A stretch of DNA of 64,000 nucleotides, from the NCBI GenBank assembly GCA_026989265.1, contig JALSJP010000001.1:62001-126000 (forward strand), read 5' to 3'. Positions within the stretch are counted from its first letter, which is position 1. Each line of letters starts with the position of its first letter. The notes below the pieces were generated by a model. It made no database searches. It was given only the letters and a program-made list of their open reading frames with translations, and had not been told where the DNA came from. Shown in pieces: positions 1 to 8,646 of the stretch. Position numbers and translations under genes: made by a program. This DNA is from Micavibrio sp. Lineage in GTDB: Bacteria > Pseudomonadota > Alphaproteobacteria > Micavibrionales > Micavibrionaceae.

Positions 1-1190
1 TTCATTGTAAGCACCGCAAACATAACAGGTATATTGTCTATAAGTGCCGATGCAAAACCAAGCATTATGTTAGTGGTGCTAGCACCCCAGCCATCGTAGA
101 ATGTATTAGACATTAGCTCTAAATAGCCAAGAAACCCAAGACCGCCAACGCTGAATATAACGCCAAAGAAGAATAGCAACGTATCCCACTCTGCTGCAGC
201 AACATTATCAAGAATGTCAAAGTCTTTGTCTCGCCCCTTGCCTTTAGTGACAGATACATGACGGATAAACCATCCTGTTATCATTAAAACGGAAAGCCCC
301 GTCATCATCCCAACGAATGGCGGCAATCCTAAAGTTTGCTCAAGCCCTACTGCCATGGCAATAGTCATAAAGGCAAATACTATAATGACTTTTGCTCCAC
401 GTTTCATCTTGATTTTTTCGTCAATTGCCTCTGGCTGTTCTTTAGGGATGAAGAATGTCATTATAGTCGCGGGGATAATAAAACACACTAAAGATGGCAA
501 AAATAGAGCAAAAAACTCAAAAAATTCAACTTTGTCTGCTTGCCACACCATTAATGTCGTAATATCTCCAAATGGGCTAAATGCTCCACCCGCATTGGCA
601 GCACAAACAATATTGATACAGCCCATAGTAATGAATTTAGCATTATTATGCCCCACAGCTACTATTACTGTACCCATAACAAGAGCCGTTGTAAGGTTGT
701 CTGCTACTGGTGATAAAAAGAATGCTAAAACCCCTGTCGCCCAGAAAAGCTGCCTTAGGCTCATGCCTGATAGAACTAGCTTCATGCGGATAACTGCAAA
801 TACATTACGATTTTCTAATGCACTTATATATGTCATTGCCGCAAGCAAGAATAACAGTAAGCTTGAATACTCAACCAAACCGTGGGTAATTGCCGCATGC
901 ACAACATCTTTGTTAGCACCAAAATCAGGGGCAACAAAAGCAATAACGATCCATATCAGACCCGCGCCAAGCATAACAGGCTTTGACTTTCGCATATGTG
1001 TATATTCTTCTGCCAAAACGGCAACATAAGATAAAACAAAAATTACGATACATAATATTCCCGCCCAATGCAGACCTATGTTTAAATTTGTAACAGCCGA
1101 GCTTTCGCCCCCGCCACTAGCAAATGCAGCAGATGAAATGAAAGTGGTTAAGGCTATAATAATAAAAGAAGTTAAAAAACGCGCCGTCAT
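1..1190 (-). CDS. nhaD: Na+/H+ antiporter NhaD-like, C-terminus cut off by window edge
   Basis: Read on the minus strand from the ATG at 1190, the frame stays open to base 1, so at least 396 residues are present and the 3' end is missing. The N-terminus looks like a cleavable signal or first membrane segment (ends SAAFASGGG), followed by many hydrophobic segments. Two loops typical of the NhaD/ArsB ion-transporter superfamily can be read: SPVADNLTTALVMG and AGGAFSPFGDITTLM. NhaD proteins exchange cytoplasmic Na+ or Li+ for protons across the inner membrane. It is divergent from rplU across about 210 bp. Family assignment is strong; the exact ion is inferred from the family. Confidence 0.85.
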   Translation of the reverse strand, partial: MTARFLTSFIIIALTTFISSAAFASGGGESSAVTNLNIGLHWAGILCIVIFVLSYVAVLAEEYTHMRKSKPVMLGAGLIWIVIAFVAPDFGANKDVVHAAITHGLVEYSSLLLFLLAAMTYISALENRNVFAVIRMKLVLSGMSLRQLFWATGVLAFFLSPVADNLTTALVMGTVIVAVGHNNAKFITMGCINIVCAANAGGAFSPFGDITTLMVWQADKVEFFEFFALFLPSLVCFIIPATIMTFFIPKEQPEAIDEKIKMKRGAKVIIVFAFMTIAMAVGLEQTLGLPPFVGMMTGLSVLMITGWFIRHVSVTKGKGRDKDFDILDNVAAAEWDTLLFFFGVIFSVGGLGFLGYLELMSNTFYDGWGASTTNIMLGFASALIDNIPVMFAVLTM

Positions 1191-1315
1191 AATGTTATGT
1201 CTGTATGTTGGTTGGTAATATTTTATGATTTGATATCATGTAATTAAATTATTTAAAAGATAAAATATGCTGCAATTGCGAAATATTATTTTTGTGGTTT
1301 TTGTTGTGATATATC

Positions 1316-1344
1316 TTGACAACTAATCATAAACATGGTTATTT
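1316..1344 (+). promoter_or_regulatory. Candidate sigma70-type promoter for rplU-rpmA
   Basis: TTGACA at 1316-1321 is separated by 17 bp from TTATTT at 1339-1344, about 57 nt ahead of the rplU ATG at 1401. A longer in-frame start at 1335 would lie inside this promoter, which supports the downstream start. The rest of 1191-1400, between divergent nhaD and rplU, is AT-rich with no other feature I can support. Confidence 0.5.
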
Positions 1345-1400
1345 CCAACGCTTGCAACATAAGGTTTGTTGCTCAAATCAATAAAAATGGAATTAAAGCG

Positions 1401-1715
1401 ATGTTTGCTGTTATTAAAACTGGTGGAAAACAGTATAAAGTACAAAAAGATGATAAGCTTCTTGTTGAAAAACTAGAAGGTAATGAAGGCGATAAAATCG
1501 TACTTGATGAAGTGTTAATGGTGGTTGACGGTAAAGTTTCTAAAGTTGGTGAGCCTTTGATTAAAGGTGCAACAGTAGAGGCTACGCTTGTTAAGCAAGC
1601 TCGTGGACCGAAGATTATAATTTTCAAGAAAAAGCGTCGTCAAAATTACCGTCGCAAAAAAGGTCATCGTCAGGATTTAACAATGATCCAAATTACAAAT
1701 ATTAAAGCAGCTTAG
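1401..1715 (+). CDS. rplU: 50S ribosomal protein L21
   Basis: The 104-residue product starts [14 protein letters not shown], the standard bacterial L21 N-terminus, and ends in a basic region ([16 protein letters not shown]) that contacts 23S rRNA. The frame extends upstream to 1335, but those 22 extra residues are unlike L21 and overlap the candidate promoter, so the ATG at 1401 is preferred. L21 belongs to the large subunit. It forms the usual pair with rpmA, 12 bp downstream, and the obgE gene follows as in many bacteria, though here separated by a terminator. Confidence 0.95.
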   Translation: MFAVIKTGGKQYKVQKDDKLLVEKLEGNEGDKIVLDEVLMVVDGKVSKVGEPLIKGATVEATLVKQARGPKIIIFKKKRRQNYRRKKGHRQDLTMIQITNIKAA

Positions 1716-1727
1716 GAGACTTAGACT

Positions 1728-2012
1728 ATGGCACATAAAAAAGCAGGTGGTAGTTCCAGAAACGGTCGCGATTCGATTGGTCGTAGACTTGGTATTAAAA
1801 AATATGGCGGAGAAAGCGTTTTAGCTGGTAACATTCTTGTTCGCCAACGTGGCACAAAATGGCAGGCTGGTAAAAATGTTGGTCTTGGTAAAGATCATAC
1901 AATTTTTGCATTGCTTGATGGAGAAGTTCTTTACACTAAAGGAAAAGGCGATCAACCTATCGTAAATATTGTCCCTGCTAATGATGGTTCAAAGAATGTG
2001 GCTGTGAAGTAG
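1728..2012 (+). CDS. rpmA: 50S ribosomal protein L27
   Basis: The 94-residue product begins [16 protein letters not shown], the canonical L27 N-terminal arm that reaches the peptidyl-transferase centre. No Firmicute-type N-terminal pre-sequence is present. A Shine-Dalgarno AGGAG overlaps the rplU stop region, 10 nt ahead of the ATG. It is cotranscribed with rplU, and a strong intrinsic terminator lies 27 bp after the stop. Confidence 0.97.
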   Translation: MAHKKAGGSSRNGRDSIGRRLGIKKYGGESVLAGNILVRQRGTKWQAGKNVGLGKDHTIFALLDGEVLYTKGKGDQPIVNIVPANDGSKNVAVK

Positions 2013-2039
2013 CATTCTTTGATATATAAGCAATTATTA

Positions 2040-2063
2040 GGGGGTGTTTGCCCCCTTTTTTTT
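2040..2063 (+). terminator. Intrinsic terminator after rplU-rpmA
   Basis: GGGGG (2040-2044), a six-base loop TGTTTG and CCCCC (2051-2055) form a stem followed directly by eight T residues (2056-2063). This is a textbook rho-independent terminator and separates the ribosomal protein unit from obgE. Confidence 0.9.
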
Positions 2064-2087
2064 ATATTATCCAAATAGTCACACAAA

Positions 2088-2165
2088 TTTATTTTCCTAC
2101 AATGAATGAGAAATGTAGGCGTGTTTTAATACGGTAGTGACGAAATGAAGCTGTAGGAAAGTAAA
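2088..2165 (+). repeat. Palindromic element, copy A, upstream of obgE
   Basis: Outer arms at 2088-2101 and 2152-2165 are complementary over 14 positions, with one G-T wobble. Inside is a small hairpin: CGTGT (2120-2124), loop TTTA, ATACG (2129-2133), flanked on the right by GTAGTGACGAAATGAAG. A related element (copy B) lies at 47006-47069 with the same core but different outer arms. The element ends 17 nt before the obgE ATG. It could be a REP-like palindrome or a structured 5' UTR. I do not recognise it as a named family. Confidence 0.6.
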
Positions 2166-2182
2166 TTAGCGGGACTATTATT

Positions 2183-3214
2183 ATGAAATTTCTTGATGAA
2201 GCAAAAATACAATTACAAAGTGGTAAGGGCGGCCCTGGCTGCGTTGCTTTTCACCGTGAGAAAAACCTTGAATTCGGCGGCCCGAATGGCGGAAATGGTG
2301 GCAAAGGCGGCGATATATATTTCCAAGCGGTCAATACTCTAAACACTTTAATAGATTTTCGTTATCAACAATATTATAAGGCAGAAAACGGCGATAACGG
2401 GGCTGGGCGCAATAAAACTGGCTCGGGCGGCGATGATCTTATAATCCGCGTTCCCGTTGGCACAGAAATTCTTGATATCGAAAAAGATACTATATTGGCT
2501 GACCTAACCGAAGAAGGGCAAGTGCTGAAATTCCTTAAAGGTGGGGATGGCGGTTTTGGTAATGCTCATTATAAAAGCTCCACCAACCAAGCGCCGCGTA
2601 AATTTACACCAGGCTGGCCTGCACAAGAAATGTCTGTATGGCTGCGCCTTAAACTGATTGCAGATGTAGGGCTTGTCGGCTTACCAAATGCTGGTAAATC
2701 CACGTTTTTAGCGTCATCTTCTAATGCTAAGCCTAAAATAGCTGACTACCCATTTACAACGCTTCACCCTAATTTAGGGGTGGTAAAAGTTGGTGATATG
2801 GATTTCGTTATGGCAGATATTCCTGGTTTAATTGAGGGGGCGCATGAAGGACACGGTCTAGGTGATCGTTTTTTAGGACATGTAGAGCGCACAAATGCCC
2901 TGCTACACGTTATTGATTGCACGCAAGATGACCTAGAAGGTGCATATAAAACTATCCGCCATGAGCTTAAAGAATATGGCTGCGGCTTAGAAACCAAGCG
3001 CGAGATTATCGTTTTGAATAAATCAGATGCCCTTGGGGAAGAACTAGCGCAAGATCAAGCGGAGATGCTGGAGAAAGCCATTGGCAAAAAGGTAAATATT
3101 ATATCCGCCGTTTCTGGCGCGAATGTAAAAGATATTCTGTTTCAGCTAGCGCGAATCGTATATGAAGAGAAATATGGCATAGACGAAGAAGACGGAGCGT
3201 TTGATCCAACATGA
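2183..3214 (+). CDS. obgE: GTPase Obg, ribosome assembly and stress regulator
   Basis: At 343 residues it has the two-domain core of the family. The glycine-rich Obg fold (about residues 1-158, with GGPNGGNGGKGG near 32-43) is followed by a GTPase domain with G1 GLPNAGKST at 166-174, G3 DIPG at 212-215 and G4 NKSD at 279-282. The optional C-terminal OCT domain is absent, as is common in alphaproteobacteria. Obg proteins bind the 50S subunit and ppGpp and act in late ribosome maturation. The stop overlaps the proB ATG by 4 bp, so the two are translationally coupled. Copy A of the palindromic element lies in its leader. Confidence 0.96.
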   Translation: MKFLDEAKIQLQSGKGGPGCVAFHREKNLEFGGPNGGNGGKGGDIYFQAVNTLNTLIDFRYQQYYKAENGDNGAGRNKTGSGGDDLIIRVPVGTEILDIEKDTILADLTEEGQVLKFLKGGDGGFGNAHYKSSTNQAPRKFTPGWPAQEMSVWLRLKLIADVGLVGLPNAGKSTFLASSSNAKPKIADYPFTTLHPNLGVVKVGDMDFVMADIPGLIEGAHEGHGLGDRFLGHVERTNALLHVIDCTQDDLEGAYKTIRHELKEYGCGLETKREIIVLNKSDALGEELAQDQAEMLEKAIGKKVNIISAVSGANVKDILFQLARIVYEEKYGIDEEDGAFDPT

Positions 3215-4368
3215 ATAGCAAACCAAGCTCTCAATCAGTTTTAAAAAGCGCTCAACTACTTGTTATTAAAATCGGTTCTGAACTTGTGCGCGGCGATAAG
3301 GTAGACCAAGCAAACCAGCCATGGATGGATGCGCTAGCTAGCGATGTAAGCACCCTTATAAATACAGGAACTAAAGTAATTATAGTATCATCAGGAGGAG
3401 TAGCACTTGGGCGCAAGGCATTGAAAATCCCCAAAAATATCGCGCCGAATGATATTCCTTTAGCAAAAAAACAAGCCGCCTCCTCCGTTGGGCAATATCA
3501 TCTTTTTAATGGCTTTTACAAAGCGTTCGAAAAACAAAATATCACTGCCGCGCAAGTTCTTTTAACCATGAGCGAAACAGAAAACCGCCGCATGAATTTA
3601 AACGCCCGTGAAACGCTTCATGCTTTGCTTGAAAATGGGATAGTTCCGATCATTAATGAGAATGACACAGTATCCACCAAAGAAATTCGCTTTGGTGATA
3701 ATGATCGCTTAAGCGTTAGAGTTGCGCAAATGACGCGCGCGGATACGGCTTTATTGCTATCTACGGCTGATGGACTATACACTGATAATCCACATATTAA
3801 TCCACAAGCTGAGCATATTCCCGTTATAGAGCAAATAACGGCGGAGCATTTTGATATGGCGGGTGACGCGCTTGTGGGGCTTAGCACTGGCGGCATGAAA
3901 AGCAAAATTGAAGCCGCCGAGAATGCTATGAAGTCAGGGGTAGACTTGATTATTACCGAGGGGCGAGAACTACACGCTCTATCCAATCTATATAAAAATA
4001 AGGATAAAAAATCCAGCTTGTTTATAGCTAAGAAATGCAAAGAAAGCGCTCGCAAAATCTGGATTGGCTCTCATATGAAGCCAAATGGCTATGCTGTGAT
4101 TGATGATGGTGCGTTATCCGCGCTTAAAAATGGCAAAAATAGAAGCCTGCTTCCCATCGGTGTAACTGATATTCAAGGTGATTTTAAACGCGGTGATGTT
4201 ATCGAAATCAAAGATAGCTCTGGCAAGCGCGTTGGCATGGGGCTTAGTGCTTATAGCGCGGTTCACGCCGTTAAAATCATTGGAAAACCAAGCAGTGAGA
4301 TAATCTCTGTGTTAGGATTTTCAGGTCGTAACTCTCTAATTCATTGCAATGATTTAGTTTTATTTTAA
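3211..4368 (+). CDS. proB: Glutamate 5-kinase
   Basis: The product is 385 residues: an amino-acid kinase domain (KIGSELV near the N-terminus, NENDTVS and FGDNDRLS substrate loops, GGMKSKIEAAE) followed by a C-terminal PUA domain from about residue 290, the full ProB architecture. It phosphorylates glutamate in the first step of proline synthesis and is usually feedback-inhibited by proline. It overlaps obgE by 4 bp; the obgE-proB pairing is common. proA is not in the window. Confidence 0.95.
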   Translation: MNSKPSSQSVLKSAQLLVIKIGSELVRGDKVDQANQPWMDALASDVSTLINTGTKVIIVSSGGVALGRKALKIPKNIAPNDIPLAKKQAASSVGQYHLFNGFYKAFEKQNITAAQVLLTMSETENRRMNLNARETLHALLENGIVPIINENDTVSTKEIRFGDNDRLSVRVAQMTRADTALLLSTADGLYTDNPHINPQAEHIPVIEQITAEHFDMAGDALVGLSTGGMKSKIEAAENAMKSGVDLIITEGRELHALSNLYKNKDKKSSLFIAKKCKESARKIWIGSHMKPNGYAVIDDGALSALKNGKNRSLLPIGVTDIQGDFKRGDVIEIKDSSGKRVGMGLSAYSAVHAVKIIGKPSSEIISVLGFSGRNSLIHCNDLVLF

Positions 4369-4464
4369 TATTTCAATCCCTGCCCACATAAGCACTAGCG
4401 GGATATAAATAATAGCAAATAATGTTCCTAGTAAAACTGTTGTTGCTGCTTTTTCAGGCTTCAA
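4360..4464 (-). CDS. Tiny single-pass membrane protein (34 aa), hypothetical
   Basis: A TTG-started frame on the minus strand encodes 34 residues: a short charged N-terminus (KPEK), then an uninterrupted hydrophobic stretch (TVLLGTLFAIIYIPLVLMW) and a short GIEILK tail. An AGAGG Shine-Dalgarno lies 8 nt upstream. It follows tatD by 27 bp in the same direction and overlaps the convergent proB end by 9 bp. The ribosome site, operon position and clean membrane helix support a real gene. The TTG start and lack of a recognised family keep confidence moderate. Function is unknown. Confidence 0.45.
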   Translation of the reverse strand: MKPEKAATTVLLGTLFAIIYIPLVLMWAGIEILK

Positions 4465-4491
4465 ATATAACGCCTCTTATCATCAATACGC

Positions 4492-5274
4492 TCATTTATT
4501 TATATTAAACAAACGGTAAAAATTATCTGTTGTGATTTTGGCGAACTTCTCTGCCTCTAATCCATAAATGTCGGCTAAAAACTCACCTATTTTAGAAACA
4601 TACGCAGGTTCGTTTACCTTGCCACGATATGGAACAGGAGCTAAAAACGGCGCATCCGTTTCTATCAAGACGCGATCTAGCGGCACTATTTTAACAGCAT
4701 CGCGCAGCGCATCCGCTTTTTTAAAGGTCACAATCCCCGAAAAAGAGATATAAAACCCCATATCAAGAGCTTTTTCCGCTAATGATTGGTGAGAGCTAAA
4801 ACAATGCATAACACCCGTCAGATCGCTATATTCACGCATAATATCTATAGTATCTTGCTCCGCATCGCGCGTATGAACAATTAAAGGTAAGTCAGTCTCC
4901 AAACATACCTCAATATGTTTGCGAAAGCTTTGCTGTTGCTCTTGCGGCGTGGAATTATCATAGTAATAATCAAGACCGCTCTCACCAATTGCAATTATTT
5001 TATCACTGGAATTAGCTATCTTTACTATCTTGGATTTGTCGAATGCTTTTTCCTCGGCAAGCCCTGCATCATGAGGGTGAGTACCAATACTGCACCACAC
5101 ATTATCATTGTTATTAGATATATCTAACAGCGTATCTATTTCCTCGGACATACGGCAACAAACGTTAAGCATGCTCGTAACGCCCGCCTTTTTTGCTGCA
5201 TTAATTATGAGCAAAGGCTCGCCCTTTTCCTTAATAGCAGGGTGGGAAAGGTGACAGTGAGAATCAATCCACAT
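4492..5274 (-). CDS. tatD: TatD family metal-dependent DNase
   Basis: The 260-residue TIM-barrel hydrolase has the metal site DSHCHL at residues 4-9, GESGLDYYY, and IETDAPFLAP near the C-terminus, all TatD/YcfH signatures. Members are 3'-5' DNases, some active on RNA, linked to DNA repair or degradation. The start codon directly abuts the metG stop, and the metG-tatD order is frequent in bacteria, indicating a shared transcript. Confidence 0.93.
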   Translation of the reverse strand: MWIDSHCHLSHPAIKEKGEPLLIINAAKKAGVTSMLNVCCRMSEEIDTLLDISNNNDNVWCSIGTHPHDAGLAEEKAFDKSKIVKIANSSDKIIAIGESGLDYYYDNSTPQEQQQSFRKHIEVCLETDLPLIVHTRDAEQDTIDIMREYSDLTGVMHCFSSHQSLAEKALDMGFYISFSGIVTFKKADALRDAVKIVPLDRVLIETDAPFLAPVPYRGKVNEPAYVSKIGEFLADIYGLEAEKFAKITTDNFYRLFNINK

Positions 5275-6831
5275 TTATATAGTCTCTTCATCAATTATGC
5301 GTGGAAACACGCCTTCGGGTTTATTAATTTCTATGCCAGATTTAAGAGCATGGTCAAGGGATATATACGCAAAACTGCGCTCATTTTCTGGGGTTCCTAG
5401 TTGGTCTAAAATCTTTGGCGCGCAATATGGAACTACTGGCTGGACAATAATAGCCAAGCATCTAATGCATTCAGCTAGGACATATAAAACCGTATTCATA
5501 CGCTCAGGGTCGCTCTTTTTAAGCCCCCACGGAGCTTGTGCATCGACATAGATATCGCACGCCCCTACTACACTCCAAATATGCTCAAGAGCGCGGTTGA
5601 TCTTCATATCATCGAAATTCTCGCGCACAGGCTCTAGCATATTATAAGCCTTATCCAACAGCTCTATATCTTGCTTGGCAAGCTCCCCCGCCGCAGGGAT
5701 CTTTCCATCACAATTTTTGTAAATCATTGACAAACTGCGCTGTGCCAAATTCCCTAAACCATTAGCAAGATCAGCATTTATTCGCGCCACCGCTTGTTTA
5801 TGCGAAAAATTACCGTCACTTCCGTGGGATACTTCGCGCATAAGGAAATAGCGAATCTGATCAAGTCCGTAAGTCTCGATAAGCTCATCAGGTGACAAGA
5901 CATTACCAATAGATTTAGACATTTTAACGCCGCTAACATTGATAAAGCCATGCGCGAAAATCACCTTAGGAAGCTCAAGCCCAGCAGAAATCAGGAATGC
6001 TGGCCAATAAACAGCGTGAAAGCGCGTAATATCCTTGCCAATTACATGGTAATCCGCAGACCAATATTTTTGAAAACTCTCGGATTTTTCATTGGGATAG
6101 CCAATTCCTGTCAAATAATTTGTAAGAGCGTCAAGCCACACATACATAACGTGATCCGCGTCATCAGGAACAGCTATTCCCCATTTAAGGCGGCTTTTAT
6201 GACGAGATACGGATAGATCATTAAGCCCGCCCTCTTGTTTTAGAAAAGCCAAAACCTCATTCATGCGGGATATTGGCTGCACCGCCTTAGGATTTTGCTC
6301 ATAATATTCAATTAACTGATTGGTATAATTAGATAATTTAAAGAAGTAGCTAGGCTCTTCCACCCATTCCACCTCTGTGCCAAGCGGGGTAAATTTATTA
6401 CCATCATCATCGGAGGTCAGTTCATCTTCCGTGAAATATCCCTCTTCACGCACAGAATACCAGCCCTCATATTTACCGAGATAGATATCTCCATTATCTT
6501 TTAGTTTATTCCAAATAGCTTGCGAAGCCTTGTAATGACGCTCCTCGGTGGTGCGAATAAAATCATCGTTAGAGATATTAAGTTTTGCCGTCATCTCAAT
6601 AAAAGTAGCAGCATTTTTATCAGCAAAATCTCGAGGCTTCATGCCGTTTTGCTCTGCCGTTTGCGCGACTTTCTCGCCATGCTCATCTGTGCCTGTTAGA
6701 AACATCACATCATAACCATCAAGGCGTTTGAACCGCGCTATAACATCGGTTAATATGCTCTCATAGGCATGCCCTAAATGCGGCACTCCGTTCACATATG
6801 AAATAGCGGTAGTAATGTAAAACTTATCCAA
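5275..6831 (-). CDS. metG: Methionyl-tRNA synthetase
   Basis: The 518-residue class I synthetase has the HIGH-type motif HLGH at 18-21 and KMSKS at 303-307. The connective-peptide region that often holds zinc cysteines reads YSVREEGYF near 125-133, with no cysteines, so this is the zinc-free short form. The C-terminal dimerisation/tRNA-binding domain of longer MetG proteins is absent. It charges tRNA-Met and initiator tRNA. It abuts tatD and follows holB by 27 bp. Confidence 0.96.
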   Translation of the reverse strand: MDKFYITTAISYVNGVPHLGHAYESILTDVIARFKRLDGYDVMFLTGTDEHGEKVAQTAEQNGMKPRDFADKNAATFIEMTAKLNISNDDFIRTTEERHYKASQAIWNKLKDNGDIYLGKYEGWYSVREEGYFTEDELTSDDDGNKFTPLGTEVEWVEEPSYFFKLSNYTNQLIEYYEQNPKAVQPISRMNEVLAFLKQEGGLNDLSVSRHKSRLKWGIAVPDDADHVMYVWLDALTNYLTGIGYPNEKSESFQKYWSADYHVIGKDITRFHAVYWPAFLISAGLELPKVIFAHGFINVSGVKMSKSIGNVLSPDELIETYGLDQIRYFLMREVSHGSDGNFSHKQAVARINADLANGLGNLAQRSLSMIYKNCDGKIPAAGELAKQDIELLDKAYNMLEPVRENFDDMKINRALEHIWSVVGACDIYVDAQAPWGLKKSDPERMNTVLYVLAECIRCLAIIVQPVVPYCAPKILDQLGTPENERSFAYISLDHALKSGIEINKPEGVFPRIIDEETI

Positions 6832-6858
6832 AATATTAAACTCCTATAGAAATAACAG

Positions 6859-8004
6859 CTAATTACCTATCACAAGAAAAGCCCCACGTATAGCATCGCG
6901 CTTATCAAGATTTGAGAAATTCACGCGCTCGAAGTGATTTTTCAGTCCGTCACTTATAGATATAAGCTTTTCAAGGCTTGTTTCATCCATAATTTTTTGT
7001 AACCCCCCACGCTGTAGATAATCGGGAGGGCTGTGCTGTCCCTTAGCTTTTGCAAATAATATTTGGCGAAGCAACCATTGTAATAACTCGGCAAACATGC
7101 GGTATTGCTTATCTTGCGTGGGAGCAGCAAGAGACACGCTAAGCCCATGTATTTTTGCAAAGTTCCAGTTTGGAACATCGCTAAGATGATCTATGATAAT
7201 TGATAATGTTTCAAGCCCGCCGCCATCTGCAAAACGAAGCGCAGTGCCAATACTTCCTTCTGAAAGTGCTGCAAGTGTTTCAAGCTCACTAAAAGACAGG
7301 CTGTGACCTTGTTTGCTCAAAAGCTCATCCATTATATCATTTGATAGAGGATTAAATGCAATATTGCGCGAGCGCGAGCGAATAGTAGGGATAAGCATCC
7401 CCGCCCTATGTGCAATCAATATAATCAAAACATTTGCTGGCGGCTCTTCTAATATCTTCAAAATGGCGTTTTGCGCATTTCTATTCATAGTATCGGCATC
7501 ATCAATAATAACTATGCGCCACCCTCCATCCGAAGAAGTTTTGCGCAAAAATGGCTCTATCTTACGCAAAGCCTCAACTTTTAAAGAAGCATCAAGCTTA
7601 TTCTTGGTGGAATCATAATGCCGCGCGATATAGAGAAAATCCGCATGCCCGCCCGAAGCAATGCGCGAGAATACAGGGTCGTTATAAGCTACATCTAGTG
7701 AAGTTATATCTTGCGCTAAATCGCCGCCGCCAAATAAGCTATCTTGGTTTTGGTTTGCTTTTCCATGTTTTAGCAGAAATCTAGCAAGGCGAAATGCCAT
7801 AGTGCTTTTGCCTATACCGCTTGCACCTGAAAAAATCATAGCATGGGGCATGGTATCTTGCTCATAAAGCTCAAGAAATAGCTTTTCTTGGCTCTCATGA
7901 CCTAGGCAATAGGGCATTAATTTAGGCTCAACCAAGCCTTCTGAAATCGGCTCAGGCGTGCTAGCCTCAGTTTCTATTATTTCTTCATCACCGAATAAAT
8001 CCAT
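6859..8004 (-). CDS. holB: DNA polymerase III delta' subunit (clamp loader)
   Basis: The 381-residue AAA+ protein has a Walker A GASGIGKS at 60-67 and a Walker B-like VIIDDADTMN, then the LKILEEPP loop and PTIRSRSR where other clamp-loader subunits carry the SRC arginine finger (Cys replaced by Ser). The C-terminal domain is poorly conserved. Delta' is part of the complex that opens the beta clamp and loads it on primed DNA. The start directly abuts the tmk stop; tmk-holB is a classic operon pair. Confidence 0.92.
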   Translation of the reverse strand: MDLFGDEEIIETEASTPEPISEGLVEPKLMPYCLGHESQEKLFLELYEQDTMPHAMIFSGASGIGKSTMAFRLARFLLKHGKANQNQDSLFGGGDLAQDITSLDVAYNDPVFSRIASGGHADFLYIARHYDSTKNKLDASLKVEALRKIEPFLRKTSSDGGWRIVIIDDADTMNRNAQNAILKILEEPPANVLIILIAHRAGMLIPTIRSRSRNIAFNPLSNDIMDELLSKQGHSLSFSELETLAALSEGSIGTALRFADGGGLETLSIIIDHLSDVPNWNFAKIHGLSVSLAAPTQDKQYRMFAELLQWLLRQILFAKAKGQHSPPDYLQRGGLQKIMDETSLEKLISISDGLKNHFERVNFSNLDKRDAIRGAFLVIGN

Positions 8005-8646
8005 TCACCCAAGCTTTGCTAAAGTTATATTTTTTATCTCACTAAATATTTCATCAATGCTTTGAGCAGCATTTATAATATGGCATCTGGCATCATTATT
8101 ACGCGCTATTTCCAAAAAACCCTTGCGCAATTTTTCATGGAAATCCATATCCATGCGCTCAAAGCGATCTTCTGTATTGTTTTCAGCCATAAGCCTAGCG
8201 TTAGAGCGCGCAAGCCCTGCTCTAGCGTCAATATCTAAAATAAATGTAAGGTCAGGCGTGAAGTCGTCAATGGAAAGTCGCTCTATCTCTCTTATTTTAT
8301 TAATATTCAAGCCCCTGCCATAGCCTTGATATGCAATAGTAGAATCGGTAAAACGATCACAAATTACTATCTTACCCGCATCTAATGCTGGTAAGATAAG
8401 CTTTTCAATATGCATAGACCTTGCGGCAAATAGCAGTAAAACCTCAGACATCGCGCTCCACTGCCCACCATCACGCTGCACCAGCAAGTTACGAATGCTC
8501 TCCGCCTCAGGCACGCCGCCCGGCTCGCGCGTTATAATAACGTCATGACCTAGCAATAATAACATCTCGCGGAGTTTGGTTATTTGAGTGGTTTTGCCCG
8601 ACCCCTCCCCGCCTTCTAATGATATGAAAACCCCCTTATTAGGCAT
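8005..8646 (-). CDS. tmk: Thymidylate kinase
   Basis: The 213-residue product starts MPNKGVFISLEG with P-loop GGEGSGKTT at 12-20. DRFTDSTIAYQG carries the dTMP-binding DR motif, and the LID region lies near residue 140-160. The frame stays open upstream to 8709, but the chosen ATG overlaps the dacA stop (TAATG), which fits coupled translation and family length. It phosphorylates dTMP to dTDP. It sits between dacA and holB. Confidence 0.95.
   Translation of the reverse strand: MPNKGVFISLEGGEGSGKTTQITKLREMLLLLGHDVIITREPGGVPEAESIRNLLVQRDGGQWSAMSEVLLLFAARSMHIEKLILPALDAGKIVICDRFTDSTIAYQGYGRGLNINKIREIERLSIDDFTPDLTFILDIDARAGLARSNARLMAENNTEDRFERMDMDFHEKLRKGFLEIARNNDARCHIINAAQSIDEIFSEIKNITLAKLG

Noticed and set aside
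355-1029. Long plus-strand frame of 224 codons
   Set aside because: It is antisense to the nhaD gene, whose membrane-protein signatures read cleanly on the minus strand; the plus-strand frame has no family resemblance.
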